Counted from the first letter of the stretch, positions 8,825 through 17,861 are shown. The stretch: 64,000 nt of DNA from CAWJMN01 sp963844055 (GCA_963844055.1 CAWJMN010000002.1:186001-250000); one strand, 5' to 3'. Notes: a model not told the origin generated them from the sequence alone. A program made the numbers and translations.

Positions 8825-9038
8825 CGTGGAAGCACTTCCCTGCTAGTGATCGAAGAGAAAATCTCAGCAAAGGCTTGCGAGCCGGCAGGTGGACCAGCGG
8901 AAAAACCACCGACACCTTCGCGCACACAAACTTCTCTACCTAGCTGATTCTAATGCAGGCGCAAAGAACTTGCCCCACCCCTGGCACGGACTGGGCAACA
9001 AATTCTGTTTAGCGATCAAGCAAAAACGGGAAGGCTGG

Positions 9039-9545
9039 CTAACTTCCCTTGGCCGTCGTGGCGACAGGCCGTGTGATCTGGAAATCACGAACGAGCGCTT
9101 GCTCAAACTCGTAGACGTTGTCAAAGTCTTCGCGGCGATCATGTTCTGACTTGGTCATTTCGCCCACCATGATCAGGTTGTAGACGATTTCGCCAAAATC
9201 GCTGGTGGAATTCACGCCCCAGCTATTAAGCACCAACTTCGCCATCCGGCCGTATTGGTCCAGGGCAAATGCTCGCAAGGCGCGCGAGAGATCTTGCCCT
9301 GTTACGTGCCGAAGAGGGCGCTGCGAAGGAGCATCGGCAACAAGCTCAAGATCATCTTCCGCAGATTCTTCTTCGGAAGGAGCTGGTCCTTCGACTTCAG
9401 CAGCCATTTCGCCGGGAACACTTGCCCCCATGCCCATGACATCTTGTGCGTAGCTAAGCCCAGCGCGCACGAATTGGTACGCCTCTAGCTTATAGCGACG
9501 ATCTTCACAAAGTAGTTTGACCAGCGGATGAATTTCTTCAGACAT
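9039..9545 (-). CDS. Minf_1886-type Planctomycetes/Verrucomicrobia-restricted protein
   Basis: About 168 residues, acidic, with no signal peptide. It opens with HPLVKLLCEDRRYKLEAYQF and VRAGLSYAQD, has an acidic low-complexity middle (EGPAPSEEESAEDDLEL), then RHVTGQDLSRALRAFALDQY, WGVNSTSDFGEIVYNLI and KSEHDRREDFDNVYEFEQAL. This pattern matches a conserved family known mainly from Planctomycetes and Verrucomicrobia; its function is unknown. Start taken at ATG 9545; a GTG four codons upstream is possible. It lies about 100 bp downstream of ricT on the same strand, an arrangement that suggests joint transcription. Confidence 0.8.
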   Translation of the reverse strand: MSEEIHPLVKLLCEDRRYKLEAYQFVRAGLSYAQDVMGMGASVPGEMAAEVEGPAPSEEESAEDDLELVADAPSQRPLRHVTGQDLSRALRAFALDQYGRMAKLVLNSWGVNSTSDFGEIVYNLIMVGEMTKSEHDRREDFDNVYEFEQALVRDFQITRPVATTAKGS

Positions 9546-9650
9546 GAGTCGTGCCACTGACCTTCGCCTCTAAATAGTCGATCCACCTAGGAACGCCAAG
9601 CAATATGCTCGACGCGACGTTTTCGTTACGAAACACAGTAAGCCGCCTGC

Positions 9651-10497
9651 CTACCGTCGCCCCGATCCCACCTTGATCACCGATAAGACATCCGTCGCGC
9701 CAATCAAGACACGGCGATTGTCTTCCATCTGCACCAAAAGTTGCTGCGCCAAAATCTCCTGCCCTAAGATTCTACCACGACCATTGGTCGTGACGACTTC
9801 GGAGCCGACCGGCGGAAGATCCTTCATCAACTCTTCGTATGTATCGTATTCATAACGCAAGCAGCACTTCAACCGGCCACAGCGTCCCGAAATTTTTGTC
9901 GGGTCCAGGGTAGCCTTTTGCACCTTGGCCATTTTCATGCTTACGGGTGGCATCTCATGGAGATGCGTATTGCAGCAAACCGGCTTGCCGCAATCCCCAT
10001 AGTCGGCCAGCAATTTTGCCTCGTCCCGAACGCCAATTTGCCGCATTTCAATCCGGGTTTGGAACTCGCTCAGCAAGGATTTTGACCAGCTCGCGAAAAT
10101 CCACCCGATCTTCGGACAGATAATAGACAACTAGCCGCTCACCGCCGAACAGCCGTTCCACGTCAACCAGCTGCATTGGAAGTTTCAGCGCTTCCACATG
10201 CTTGTTGCAGATCGAAAATTCGTTTCGCAGCTTGCTGTCGATATGAGCCAGCTCATTTTCGTCCTCGGTGGAGACCTCGCGCAGCACTTGGCCGCCGGCT
10301 AATTCTCCCATCTTTTGGGCAACTTCGTCGGTTGCCTCGCTGAGGACCTCGGCAATCTCTAGTCCGCGACTAGTACGGGCAACAACCTGCGCCCCGCGAC
10401 GAAATTGGTCAGACGCCTTGGAAGAAAATACCCCCAGCATTCGGGTCAAGCCGTATCGGACGACATAACGGGGCATTTTCGGACGCCTTCCAGACAT
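9651..10497 (-). CDS. ricT: RicT/PSP1-domain protein, frameshifted
   Basis: Two overlapping frames make one PSP1-domain protein of about 280 residues. The first gives MPRYVVRYGLTRMLGVF, RGAQVVARTSRGLEIAEVLS and VVYYLSEDRVDFRELVK. The second continues SEFQTRIEMRQIGVRDEAKL, YGDCGKPVCCNTHL and KISGRCGRLKCCLRYEYDTY. The Cys set in the second part is the hallmark of RicT (YaaT), which in Bacillus works in the Y-complex controlling RNase Y-dependent mRNA maturation and holds an Fe-S cluster. Dropping one base from the AAAA run at 10080-10083 (TTTT on the plus strand) restores VKSLLSEFQTRIEM. A homopolymer indel is a classic sequencing error, though a real break cannot be excluded. Confidence 0.85.
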
Positions 10498-10666
10498 TTT
10501 TTTGGTACAGAGCCACTAAGCAATATAGTTCCCAGGCCGGTTTCCGCAAAGGCGGCAAATTCCCTAACCTGGGGTAGCTAAATGGCAAGCGTGCCCCATT
10601 TATGGCATACTAAGATTTGCAGGGCTAACGGATGACTCATAAGCGTAGATGTAAGAGGAGTTTTTG

Positions 10667-12565
10667 ATGGCAACGATCGCGCCCCCGAGCACTTCCAAGA
10701 CACGGCGAGCGGCCGGCACCAACTTGCCGACTTACATTTTTGAAACCCCCGATGATTTGGCCGTTCACGTCGCTCGGATCGTGGCTGGGCTAATTCAAGA
10801 GCGCAATGCCCTCGGTCAAAATGCCGTCTTGGGACTTCCCACGGGAAGCACGCCGGTTGGCGTTTATCGTGAGTTGATCCGCCTGCACCGTGAGGAAGGC
10901 CTCGACTTTTCTCACGTGGTTACGTTCAACCTGGATGAGTACTATGGCCTGAGCCAAGATGCTTTGCAAAGCCATCGCCGCTGGATGCATGAGCACTTCT
11001 TCAACCATATCAATATCCCAGCCGCAAACATCCACATTCCTAAGAGCGATATCCCGCTGCATGAAGTGGAAGCCCATTGCCGCGAATACGAACAAGAGAT
11101 CGAACGGGCCGGTGGAATTGACCTATTGCTTTTGGGCATCGGGCATAATGGCCACATCGGTTTTAACGAGCCGTTCAGCATGCGGAACTGTCGCACGCGA
11201 CTGTGCACGCTCGATCCGGTAACACGCGGCGCTGCGGCTTCCGATTTCTTTGGCGAATGGAACGTTCCGACCCAAGCCATCACGATGGGCCTGGGTAGCA
11301 TCTTTGATGCTCGTCGCATTTTGTTGCTGGCATTGGGAGAACACAAAGCCAGCATCATCAAGGAATTAGCAGAGAGCAGCGTTTCGCCACGCGTACCTGC
11401 ATCGTTCCTGCAAGAACACAATGATGCCGCCGCCCTGGTTGACCTAGCATCGGGGGGAAAGCTGACCTCTCAAGCCACGCCTTGGGCGATTAGCAACGTC
11501 GAATGGACCGACGCGATGATCAAACGGGCCTGCATTTGGCTCACCGAACAAGTGGACAAGGCGCTTTTGAAGCTCACCGACGACGACTTTCAAAAGCACA
11601 ACCTGCATCACTTGCTGCGTCACCACGGCCCGGCTCAAAAGGTTGCGCACAAGGTATTTCAGCAGCTATTAGGGACGATTGAGTACCATCCTGCCGGCAA
11701 GCAGCAAAAGAAGAAGATCATTTGCTTTAGCCCCCACCCCGATGACGACGTGATCAGCATGGGGGGAACGCTCATTCGCCTCGTCGAAGATGGGCACGAA
11801 GTTCATATCGCCTACATGACGAGTGGAAACATTGCGGTCTTTGATCATGATGCTGCACGTATTGCCGACATGGTGACCGAATACAATCGCATGTTTGGCA
11901 TTGATGAGGATCGCTCGCGTCAGCTGGAAGGCAACGTACAAAGCTCGCTTCGTGGCAAGCAGCCTGGCCAACCAGATATTGAATGTGTTCTGAAGATTAA
12001 GGGGCTCATTCGCTGGAGCGAAGCGAAGGCTGGCGCCATCAAGGTGGGCTGCCAAGAGGAGCACCTGCACTTCCTCGATCTCCCTTTCTATCGAACGGGA
12101 AAGATCGCCAAGAATCCCATCGGACCGGAAGATGTCTCGATCATTCGCGAATTGATCGAAAAGGTTCAGCCCGATCAAATCTATGTGGCAGGCGACCTTT
12201 CCGATCCGCATGGTACCCACCGCGTTTGTGCCCAGGCTATCTTCCTGGCACAATTGGAAATCGAGCGTGAACGTGGGGCTCGCTGTGAAACGCTTCTCTA
12301 TCGTGGTGCATGGCAGGAATATGCCCTGCATGAAATTGAGATCGCGGTTCCGCTCAGCCCGGGCGACATCCTGAAGAAACGCAAGGCGATCTTCATGCAT
12401 CAAAGCCAAAAGGATGAAGCGCTGTTTCCGGGAAGTGATCCGCGGGAGTTTTGGCAACGTGCCGAAGATCGGAACACGAATACCTCGCACCGCTACAACA
12501 AGGCAGGGCTTCCCGAATACTTTGCGATGGAAGCGTTCGTTCGCTGGAATGGCGCTCCGCTGTAA
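10667..12565 (+). CDS. nagB: Glucosamine-6-phosphate deaminase fused to a PIG-L deacetylase domain
   Basis: About 632 residues in two domains. Residues 20-280 are NagB: LGLPTGSTPVGVYRELI, VTFNLDEYYGL (catalytic Asp) and GIGHNGHIGFNEP (catalytic His) show conversion of glucosamine-6-phosphate to fructose-6-phosphate and ammonia. Residues 345-630 are a PIG-L/LmbE zinc deacetylase: ICFSPHPDDDVISMGG and DLSDPHGTHRVCAQA hold the metal ligands. The fusion, known in Bacteroidetes and Planctomycetes, couples N-deacetylation and deamination, probably in amino-sugar catabolism. Start at ATG 10667, with AGAGGAG about 8 bases upstream; a TTG directly before it is less likely. A terminator follows at 12620. 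No other amino-sugar gene is adjacent. Confidence 0.93.
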   Translation: MATIAPPSTSKTRRAAGTNLPTYIFETPDDLAVHVARIVAGLIQERNALGQNAVLGLPTGSTPVGVYRELIRLHREEGLDFSHVVTFNLDEYYGLSQDALQSHRRWMHEHFFNHINIPAANIHIPKSDIPLHEVEAHCREYEQEIERAGGIDLLLLGIGHNGHIGFNEPFSMRNCRTRLCTLDPVTRGAAASDFFGEWNVPTQAITMGLGSIFDARRILLLALGEHKASIIKELAESSVSPRVPASFLQEHNDAAALVDLASGGKLTSQATPWAISNVEWTDAMIKRACIWLTEQVDKALLKLTDDDFQKHNLHHLLRHHGPAQKVAHKVFQQLLGTIEYHPAGKQQKKKIICFSPHPDDDVISMGGTLIRLVEDGHEVHIAYMTSGNIAVFDHDAARIADMVTEYNRMFGIDEDRSRQLEGNVQSSLRGKQPGQPDIECVLKIKGLIRWSEAKAGAIKVGCQEEHLHFLDLPFYRTGKIAKNPIGPEDVSIIRELIEKVQPDQIYVAGDLSDPHGTHRVCAQAIFLAQLEIERERGARCETLLYRGAWQEYALHEIEIAVPLSPGDILKKRKAIFMHQSQKDEALFPGSDPREFWQRAEDRNTNTSHRYNKAGLPEYFAMEAFVRWNGAPL

Positions 12566-12921
12566 GGATTTGCACCTTGAATGGGACGACGCAAAATCGT
12601 CCGTAATCAATTTGGTTCTAAGGCCGTGGCAAAACCTGCTGCGGCCTTTTTTGTGGCTGGTCCCCGTTTCGAGCTCTTTGACTACATCCGCTCAGCAGAG
12701 CCAAAACCCCCAAATTGTGCACATAAAACAGGGAAACCCCGACCTACTAGACAGCTAAGCAAGTCAAGTCTTTTCGAAAACAAACACGGATTGATTTCTG
12801 AGGGAAGTTGCCAGTAGACTCCGAACCCGCTGAGATAGGTTCGCCTCCTTTACTCTGGTGGTTCCGGCTGTAATCAATGCCGCCCGCCTAGAGTCTTCGA
12901 GGTGTAGGTATTTGGGAAAAG
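12566..12921. other. 356-bp intergenic region between nagB and the C25-like peptidase gene
   Basis: It contains the terminator of the nagB fusion gene (12620-12652). Short frames over it read through the terminator stem and are not credible. I see no clear promoter for the downstream gene. Confidence 0.5.
12620..12652 (+). terminator. Terminator after the NagB-PIG-L gene
   Basis: AAGGCCG at 12620-12626 pairs with CGGCCTT at 12642-12648 and runs into six T residues. It lies 55 bp after the stop codon. Confidence 0.75.
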
Positions 12922-14583
12922 ATGAGGAGCATAGCAATGTTGTGGCAGTTAGCAATTTGGACGGTCCTGGCGGCCGACCCCGGTGCAGTAAAATCTGCAA
13001 CTGCTACCGCTCCGGTTGAAAACCTTCCCGTTGATACTGTCGTGGTTTGCCCAAGAGAGTTTACGGCGGCGCTTGATCCCCTTTTGGCACATCGTTACAA
13101 GCAGGGACACCGCATGGTGTATCTGCCCAGCACACTAACCAAAGAGGAAATTCGGGCCGGCATTCGTAAAGCGGCAGTGCAAGGAAAGCTGCAGTACATC
13201 CTGCTGGTTGGAGATGCTCGCGCTGCTGGTCCCGGTGGAAGTGTATCGCTTTCTCGAGTTGTTCCCACACACCTGGCTAAGGCCAAGGTCAATGTGCAGT
13301 TTGGCTCCGAACCCGAAATTGCCAACGACAATTGGTACGCCGACCTTGATGACGATAGTGTCCCTGACGTTGCGATTGGCCGATTGACGGCAGATTCGCC
13401 AGCAGACTTAACGGTGATGATCCGCAAGATCCTCGCTTACGAATCGCAATTTGATCAGGGAGTTTGGCGACGAGACATTCACTTTGTGGCCGGTGTTGGC
13501 AACTTTGGCGGCCTCATCGATCCGGTGATTGAAAGCAGCACAAAGAATCTGCTTTCCTCGGGGATTCCAGCAGGATTTAACACCAGCATGACCTACGCCA
13601 GCTGGCGTAGCCCTTATTGCCCTGACCCACGTGCATTTCAGTCCTCTGTGATCGAGAAGCACAATGCAGGGTGTCTGTTTTGGGTTTACCTAGGACATGG
13701 AGCAAGGAATGAACTGGACCAGATGGCCGTGCCAGGGGCGCGTTTCCCTATCTTGCGTACGGCAGATTGTTCGAAGCTAAAGTCGGCGAGTGGATTGCCG
13801 ATCGCGGTTTTGCTCGCGTGCTATACCGGTGCCTTTGATCAGCCCGAAGACTGCTTGGCCGAAGAGATGCTACGCGCACCGCAGGGTCCCGTGGCAGTCA
13901 TTGGCGGCTCCCGTGTGACGATGCCATATGGCATGGCCGTCTTAGGAACTGAGTTCCTGCAAACCTATTTTGAAGATCGCCCCGCGACGCTTGGTGCAGC
14001 CATTTTGGAAGCCAAGCGAAAGGCGATGCGTCCGCTGGACCCGTCCGATGAAAAGAACACCAAGAATGTTAGTCGTCAATTGATTGAAGGGGTCGCATCG
14101 GCCATCAGTCCAACCAGCAGCCAACTCGATGAAGAACGCCGAGAGCATCTTCTGCTGATGAATCTGCTGGGGGACCCGATGCTGCGTTTGAATCATCCAG
14201 ATGCCATTCAGCTTAAGGCTCCTGCCAAGGCAACGGCAGGCATTCCGCTTGAAATTACCCTGGAACAACTGCCCCCCGGAAAAGTGTACCTAGAGTTCGC
14301 TTGTCGGCGCGACTGCTTCAAGGAGAAGATCGAGCCGCGCGATCACTTTGACCCATCGGACGAAGGTCTGGCCGAATTTTCTCCAATCTACAAGCAGGCA
14401 AATGACTCGGTTTGGGAGCGGAAGGTAATCGACCACTTGGGCGGCCCGCTGGTGGTGAACCTTGCGGTTCCAGCCGATGCTCAGGGGTTTTGCTGCGTTC
14501 GAGCATTTAGTCAACACGCCAAATCGCATGGAATCGGCTCGGCACCAGTCTGGGTAAGCCGTCCTAAGCCCCCCACCCGTTAG
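12922..14583 (+). CDS. Exported C25 (gingipain)-like cysteine peptidase
   Basis: 553 residues with a hydrophobic N-terminus (MLWQLAIWTVLAADPGAVKS) that looks like a signal peptide. The core resembles peptidase family C25: VVVCPREFTAALDPLLAHR, YILLVGDARA, DNWYADLDDDSVPDVAIGRL, then the catalytic His in FWVYLGHGARNELDQM and the catalytic Cys in IAVLLACYTGAFDQPEDCLA. The order His-then-Cys with LGHG and LLACYTG is the clan CD arrangement. After residue 430 comes a beta-rich tail with no recognised domain. Clan CD enzymes cleave proteins after specific residues; the specificity here is unknown. No sorting domain is obvious at the C-terminus, so surface retention is uncertain. A hairpin without T-tract follows at 14596. 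Confidence 0.8.
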   Translation: MRSIAMLWQLAIWTVLAADPGAVKSATATAPVENLPVDTVVVCPREFTAALDPLLAHRYKQGHRMVYLPSTLTKEEIRAGIRKAAVQGKLQYILLVGDARAAGPGGSVSLSRVVPTHLAKAKVNVQFGSEPEIANDNWYADLDDDSVPDVAIGRLTADSPADLTVMIRKILAYESQFDQGVWRRDIHFVAGVGNFGGLIDPVIESSTKNLLSSGIPAGFNTSMTYASWRSPYCPDPRAFQSSVIEKHNAGCLFWVYLGHGARNELDQMAVPGARFPILRTADCSKLKSASGLPIAVLLACYTGAFDQPEDCLAEEMLRAPQGPVAVIGGSRVTMPYGMAVLGTEFLQTYFEDRPATLGAAILEAKRKAMRPLDPSDEKNTKNVSRQLIEGVASAISPTSSQLDEERREHLLLMNLLGDPMLRLNHPDAIQLKAPAKATAGIPLEITLEQLPPGKVYLEFACRRDCFKEKIEPRDHFDPSDEGLAEFSPIYKQANDSVWERKVIDHLGGPLVVNLAVPADAQGFCCVRAFSQHAKSHGIGSAPVWVSRPKPPTR

Positions 14584-14595
14584 AACGTCACTAGG

Positions 14596-14618
14596 TAGGC
14601 AGTTCGGCGAGCTGCCTA
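14596..14618 (+). repeat. Inverted repeat just after the C25-like peptidase gene
   Basis: TAGGCAG (14596-14602) and CTGCCTA (14612-14618) form a perfect 7-bp stem 12 bp after the stop codon. No T-tract follows, so it may protect the mRNA 3' end or be a Rho-assisted terminator. Confidence 0.4.
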
Positions 14619-15164
14619 TGGTGCCCAACAATCCGGCAAGCGCTGCGCACGACTTATTCATGGAGCAGCCGTCGGTGGCCGCCTAAACGGGCCTTCTGTG
14701 AACGTACCGAATCCCAATATCTGCGGGCTTTTACGTAGTTTTCAGAGTGATTCCGGGCTCGTTTCTAAATTCCTGCCATTCAGGCATGCAGATTGCTTTA
14801 CGTGGGGTGACTGGCATGAAGCCGGACTTCGACAGGATTTCATATCCCTGTTGAAATGCCCGGCAAAATGCCGCCCCCTCTGGGTGTTTGCCGGGGCTGT
14901 TTCTTCTGCAGCGCAGCAGGAAGACGCAATCACGGTTGATCTCCCCAGATCGTTCTTTCTTGATAGGCCGTTGGCGGAATAGCGGAGTTCTGGCGGTGCT
15001 TTTGGAAGTTGGCAATGCAGCCTTTCGAGGCTCTTTGCGAACATCCAAAGTATTGAACCTCGCCCTTCTTCCATTGCGGCAATAAATGGAGAGTTACGGC
15101 TCAATTTTCCTTGAAAGACACGGGTAAGTTGCACGTTGTTTGCAGCTTTGCCCTTACGAAAGTC

Positions 15165-15187
15165 CTCTGGTTTCCGCCTAACCAGAG
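15165..15187 (+). repeat. Perfect 8-bp hairpin preceding a terminator upstream of lysA
   Basis: CTCTGGTT (15165-15172) and AACCAGAG (15180-15187) enclose a 7-base loop. It sits 12 bp before the terminator at 15200, giving a tandem hairpin as in attenuators or small RNA 3' ends. Confidence 0.5.
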
Positions 15188-15199
15188 CGATTCCCCAAT

Positions 15200-15248
15200 G
15201 ACTTGGACGGGATTCTCGCCTGGATTCCGTCCAAGTCGGGGTTTTCTT
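15200..15248 (+). terminator. Strong terminator upstream of lysA
   Basis: GACTTGGACGG at 15200-15210 pairs perfectly with CCGTCCAAGTC at 15227-15237, extended by flanking C and G runs and followed by TTTTCTTT. No gene ends nearby on the plus strand, so it terminates an unannotated RNA or acts as a leader terminator. Confidence 0.75.
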
Positions 15249-15463
15249 TAGGGTCGCTCGAATTCATGAGCGAGTCCCCCTTTCCTTTTGGGAAACGTTT
15301 ACTGTCTGGACGGCGGATGCCCCTTCCCAGACGGCCCGATTTGCGATAGCGTGCAAAGAGAATTTTGCCGCAGTTTTGGTGGAGCAAATGCCGGTTCGGC
15401 TTTGCGCTGCACGTTGCGGCAATGGGTCACGTTTCACGAAAAATTACGTAGGGCGAAAATACG

Positions 15464-16729
15464 ATGTCGGCAGTCGGTAGCTTTCCCAGCATTCGTCAAG
15501 ATATTGCAGGCGTTCCTGTTTCCCAGCTCGCAAAGGAGTTCGGAACGCCAACCTACGTTTATGACGCGGCAAGCATCATTGAGCGAATCAATGACCTCAA
15601 GTCCTTTGACCGGACCCGCTATGCCCAGAAGGCCTGCTCGAACATCGCGATCTTGGATCTGATGCGTCAGCATGGTGTCGTTGTGGATGCGGTTAGCACT
15701 GGCGAAATTCAACGAGCCTTGGCAGCTGGCTTTCGTGTGGAAGAGAAGTACCACGAAGTTGTCTACACGGCTGACATCTTTGATCGTGAGTCGCTGGACA
15801 TGGTGGTGAAGCACCACATCCATGTGAACTGCGGTTCGATGGACATGATTGACCAGCTAGGTGAACGAGCACCAGGGCGCAACATTACGCTGCGCATCAA
15901 CCCTGGTTTTGGTCACGGTCACAGCCAAAAAACCAATACTGGTGGTGAGCAGTCCAAGCATGGTATCTGGCACGAGGATCTTGAGGAGTGCCTACGTCGT
16001 GCTGATCGCTACGGGATTATGATCACCGGCATTCATATGCACATCGGCAGCGGCACCGACCTGGAACACTTGGCCCAAGTCTGCGGAGCGCTGGAAAAGG
16101 CTGTGGCAACGATTGGCCGTAGTGTCACCACGATCAGCGCTGGTGGTGGCCTTCCTATTCCCTACAATTCGAAGCAGACGTATGTGGACCTCGATGAATA
16201 CTTCAAGCTTTGGGATGCCAGCCGTAAGCGCCTAGAGGCAAGTCTTGGTCACAAGCTCACGCTGGAAATTGAACCAGGTCGTTACTTGGTTGCAGAGAGC
16301 GGCTATTTGGTGACCGAGATCCGCGTCATCAAGCAGATGGGGAACAACACCTTCTATTTGCTCGATGCTGGCTTCAACAATTTGGCCCGTCCGATCTTGT
16401 ATGGGGCTTACCATCCGATGTCGATCGTTCCAAGCGACTCGTCGGAACGTCCACTTAACGACGTTGTCGTAGGGGGCCCGCTCTGCGAGTCCGGGGATAT
16501 CTTCACGCAAGAAGAGGGTGGATTTGTCTGCAAGCGTTCGCTGCCAAAAGCCAAGATTGGCGAGTATTTGGTGATCGAACGTGCGGGGGCGTACGGGTTT
16601 GTGATGGCGTCAAACTACAACGGCAAGCCGCTGGCGGCAGAGGTTCTGATCAAGGACGGCAAGCCGCTGCTGATTCGTTCTCGCCAAACGTACGAAGACA
16701 TGCTCCGCCTGGAACGGATTCCGCAATAG
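15464..16729 (+). CDS. lysA: Diaminopimelate decarboxylase
   Basis: 421 residues, the usual LysA length. The PLP enzyme decarboxylates meso-diaminopimelate to lysine. Visible motifs are YVYDAASIIERIND at the N-terminus, the PLP lysine in RYAQKACSNIAIL, VVDAVSTGEIQRALAAGF, GIHMHIGSG and TISAGGGLPIPY for phosphate binding, IEPGRYLVAESGYLVTEI, and VGGPLCESGDIF with the Cys that completes the second subunit's active site. AGAYGFVMASNYN is the usual C-terminal signature. Start at ATG 15464 is supported by the MSAVGSF N-terminus and a short AGGGCG element. A terminator about 215 bp upstream hints at leader control. Confidence 0.93.
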   Translation: MSAVGSFPSIRQDIAGVPVSQLAKEFGTPTYVYDAASIIERINDLKSFDRTRYAQKACSNIAILDLMRQHGVVVDAVSTGEIQRALAAGFRVEEKYHEVVYTADIFDRESLDMVVKHHIHVNCGSMDMIDQLGERAPGRNITLRINPGFGHGHSQKTNTGGEQSKHGIWHEDLEECLRRADRYGIMITGIHMHIGSGTDLEHLAQVCGALEKAVATIGRSVTTISAGGGLPIPYNSKQTYVDLDEYFKLWDASRKRLEASLGHKLTLEIEPGRYLVAESGYLVTEIRVIKQMGNNTFYLLDAGFNNLARPILYGAYHPMSIVPSDSSERPLNDVVVGGPLCESGDIFTQEEGGFVCKRSLPKAKIGEYLVIERAGAYGFVMASNYNGKPLAAEVLIKDGKPLLIRSRQTYEDMLRLERIPQ

Positions 16730-16845
16730 GGTTTGCCAGCTCCGCTTCGCCGGCAATACATGCCGTAAGATGTTACCTAAAAACAACTTACAGCACGCAC
16801 CAACCGGACAGAACTGAGCATTTTACGGGAAGTGGATGCCGTCGC

Positions 16846-16874
16846 TTGGCCACTTGGGTCAAGCGCCCTATACT
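16846..16874 (+). promoter_or_regulatory. Candidate sigma-70 type promoter for the ferredoxin gene
   Basis: TTGGCC at 16846-16851, exactly 17 bases, then TATACT at 16869-16874. This would start transcription near 16880, giving a leader of about 170 bases before the ferredoxin ATG at 17050. Match to consensus is 4/6 and 5/6. The rest of the 320-bp gap between lysA and the ferredoxin gene shows nothing else notable. Confidence 0.4.
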
Positions 16875-17049
16875 GGAAGTACTTTGAGTTTGTGAAAAAA
16901 ATCACGGCTTAAGGAAGGTGCAGACGATAGACTGAAGGCCTGCTTGCACGAGCGATGGCCGCTATTTCTGCCGCAGGGATTTGTAGTGATTTGCGATAGG
17001 TTGGTAGGGAGTCTAGCCAACCTCGAAATTCAATCAAGGAATTCGGATC

Positions 17050-17442
17050 ATGGCCAAAGCAGGACCACGCAAGAAGCTGCCTAAGGAAGTTGCGGTAATC
17101 AATGCCGACAATTGTACGGGCTGTGAATCCTGTTTAGAGGTTTGCCCTGTCGATTGCATCTCGCTCAAGCATCTGCACCATGGCGTTAAGGGAAACCAAG
17201 CCTGGTGTGAGATTGATATCGAGCGCTGCGTGGGCTGTGAAGTTTGCGTTCACATTCCTACGAAAAAGACCAACCCCTACGAATTGACCGTATGTCCATG
17301 GAATGCCATTGAGATGGTTCCCACGGAATTGGTTGCCCAGGTCGTTGCCCAAATTGGTGGCCCACCTGAGTATATCCACGATAACTGGGATCGCTTGGTC
17401 GGAACTGCCCAGCACTTGGCCGAGCTAAAAGCCTCGGGTTAA
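17050..17442 (+). CDS. Ferredoxin-like 4Fe-4S dicluster protein
   Basis: 130 residues, cytoplasmic, preceded by AAGGAA. The first cluster motif is canonical (NCTGCESCLEVCPVDCISL). The second starts CVGCEVC but its fourth Cys is displaced: HIPTKKTNPYELTVCPW puts 14 residues before CP instead of the usual 3, with an inserted hydrophilic loop. A further Cys lies between the clusters (NQAWCEID). Ferredoxins of this class carry electrons between redox enzymes; the partner is not evident from the neighbours. The C-terminal 45 residues (EMVPTELVAQVVAQIGGPPE onward) form a helical extension without Cys. Confidence 0.85.
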   Translation: MAKAGPRKKLPKEVAVINADNCTGCESCLEVCPVDCISLKHLHHGVKGNQAWCEIDIERCVGCEVCVHIPTKKTNPYELTVCPWNAIEMVPTELVAQVVAQIGGPPEYIHDNWDRLVGTAQHLAELKASG

Positions 17443-17498
17443 TCGTTCTGGCTTGTGATTCGCGGTTATTGAAGTCGTACGATCTTCACAGCGACACT

Positions 17499-17789
17499 CT
17501 ACTCGGTTGGCATGCCGCTCATCGCATCGATGAACCGGCGATAAGACCACAGCAGTACCGCGATCAATACGGCAATCATCGCTGCTGTATAGAGCACCGC
17601 CACGATCGACCACCAAACCTTTTGTCGAAACGTGAACCCGCGACAGATGCAGATCATGGGGATGCCCAGTGCCCCCGTCAGTGCGAAGACGGTGGCCAGT
17701 ACAAACCAAGGCTTATCGATGAGTGAGCGCTCTTCCTCGCCCGTAGGCTTCGGCTTCGTCGTGGGCGAAGAAGGTGGTTTCATGGCCAA
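17499..17789 (-). CDS. Small membrane protein with two transmembrane segments, unknown
   Basis: 96 residues. A Pro/Lys/Thr-rich cytoplasmic head (MKPPSSPTTKPKPTGEEE) leads into two hydrophobic segments, PWFVLATVFALTGALGIPMI and WWSIVAVLYTAAMIAVLIAV, joined by ICRGFTFRQKV. I do not recognise a family, but the layout is typical of small planctomycete membrane proteins. It converges with the ferredoxin gene and precedes the monooxygenase gene. Alternative start at the second Met (MKPPSS). Confidence 0.6.
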   Translation of the reverse strand: MAMKPPSSPTTKPKPTGEEERSLIDKPWFVLATVFALTGALGIPMICICRGFTFRQKVWWSIVAVLYTAAMIAVLIAVLLWSYRRFIDAMSGMPTE

Positions 17790-17861
17790 ATCACCAAGTG
17801 CGGTTTGAATAACTCTCGAATGAGATGAAGCAACATGCTAACGGGGCAACGGACTCAAGGG

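Larger units (their letters stand above)
14584..15463. other. 880-bp region without a convincing gene; two adjacent hairpins and a terminator
   Basis: Frames here are short, occur on both strands and resemble no family. The notable content is structural: an inverted repeat at 14596-14618, a perfect hairpin at 15165-15187, and a long hairpin with a T-tract at 15200-15248. The terminator points to a plus-strand transcript that ends about 215 bp before lysA, so a small RNA or a leader/attenuator is possible. Confidence 0.5.

Noticed and set aside
9651..10497. Programmed frameshifting in ricT
   Set aside because: No slippery heptamer or downstream stem stands out, and six other genes have comparable single-base breaks, so sequencing error is simpler.
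11669..12610. 313-residue minus-strand open frame
   Set aside because: It lies antisense to the well-supported PIG-L domain of the NagB fusion and has no family resemblance; the sense frame is clearly coding.
14742..15134. 130-residue minus-strand frame in the lysA upstream gap
   Set aside because: Composition is not convincing, other frames overlap it, and no family is recognisable.
15165..15463. Lysine riboswitch upstream of lysA
   Set aside because: I see hairpins but not the conserved L-box core; the region is better described as an unassigned structured leader or small RNA.
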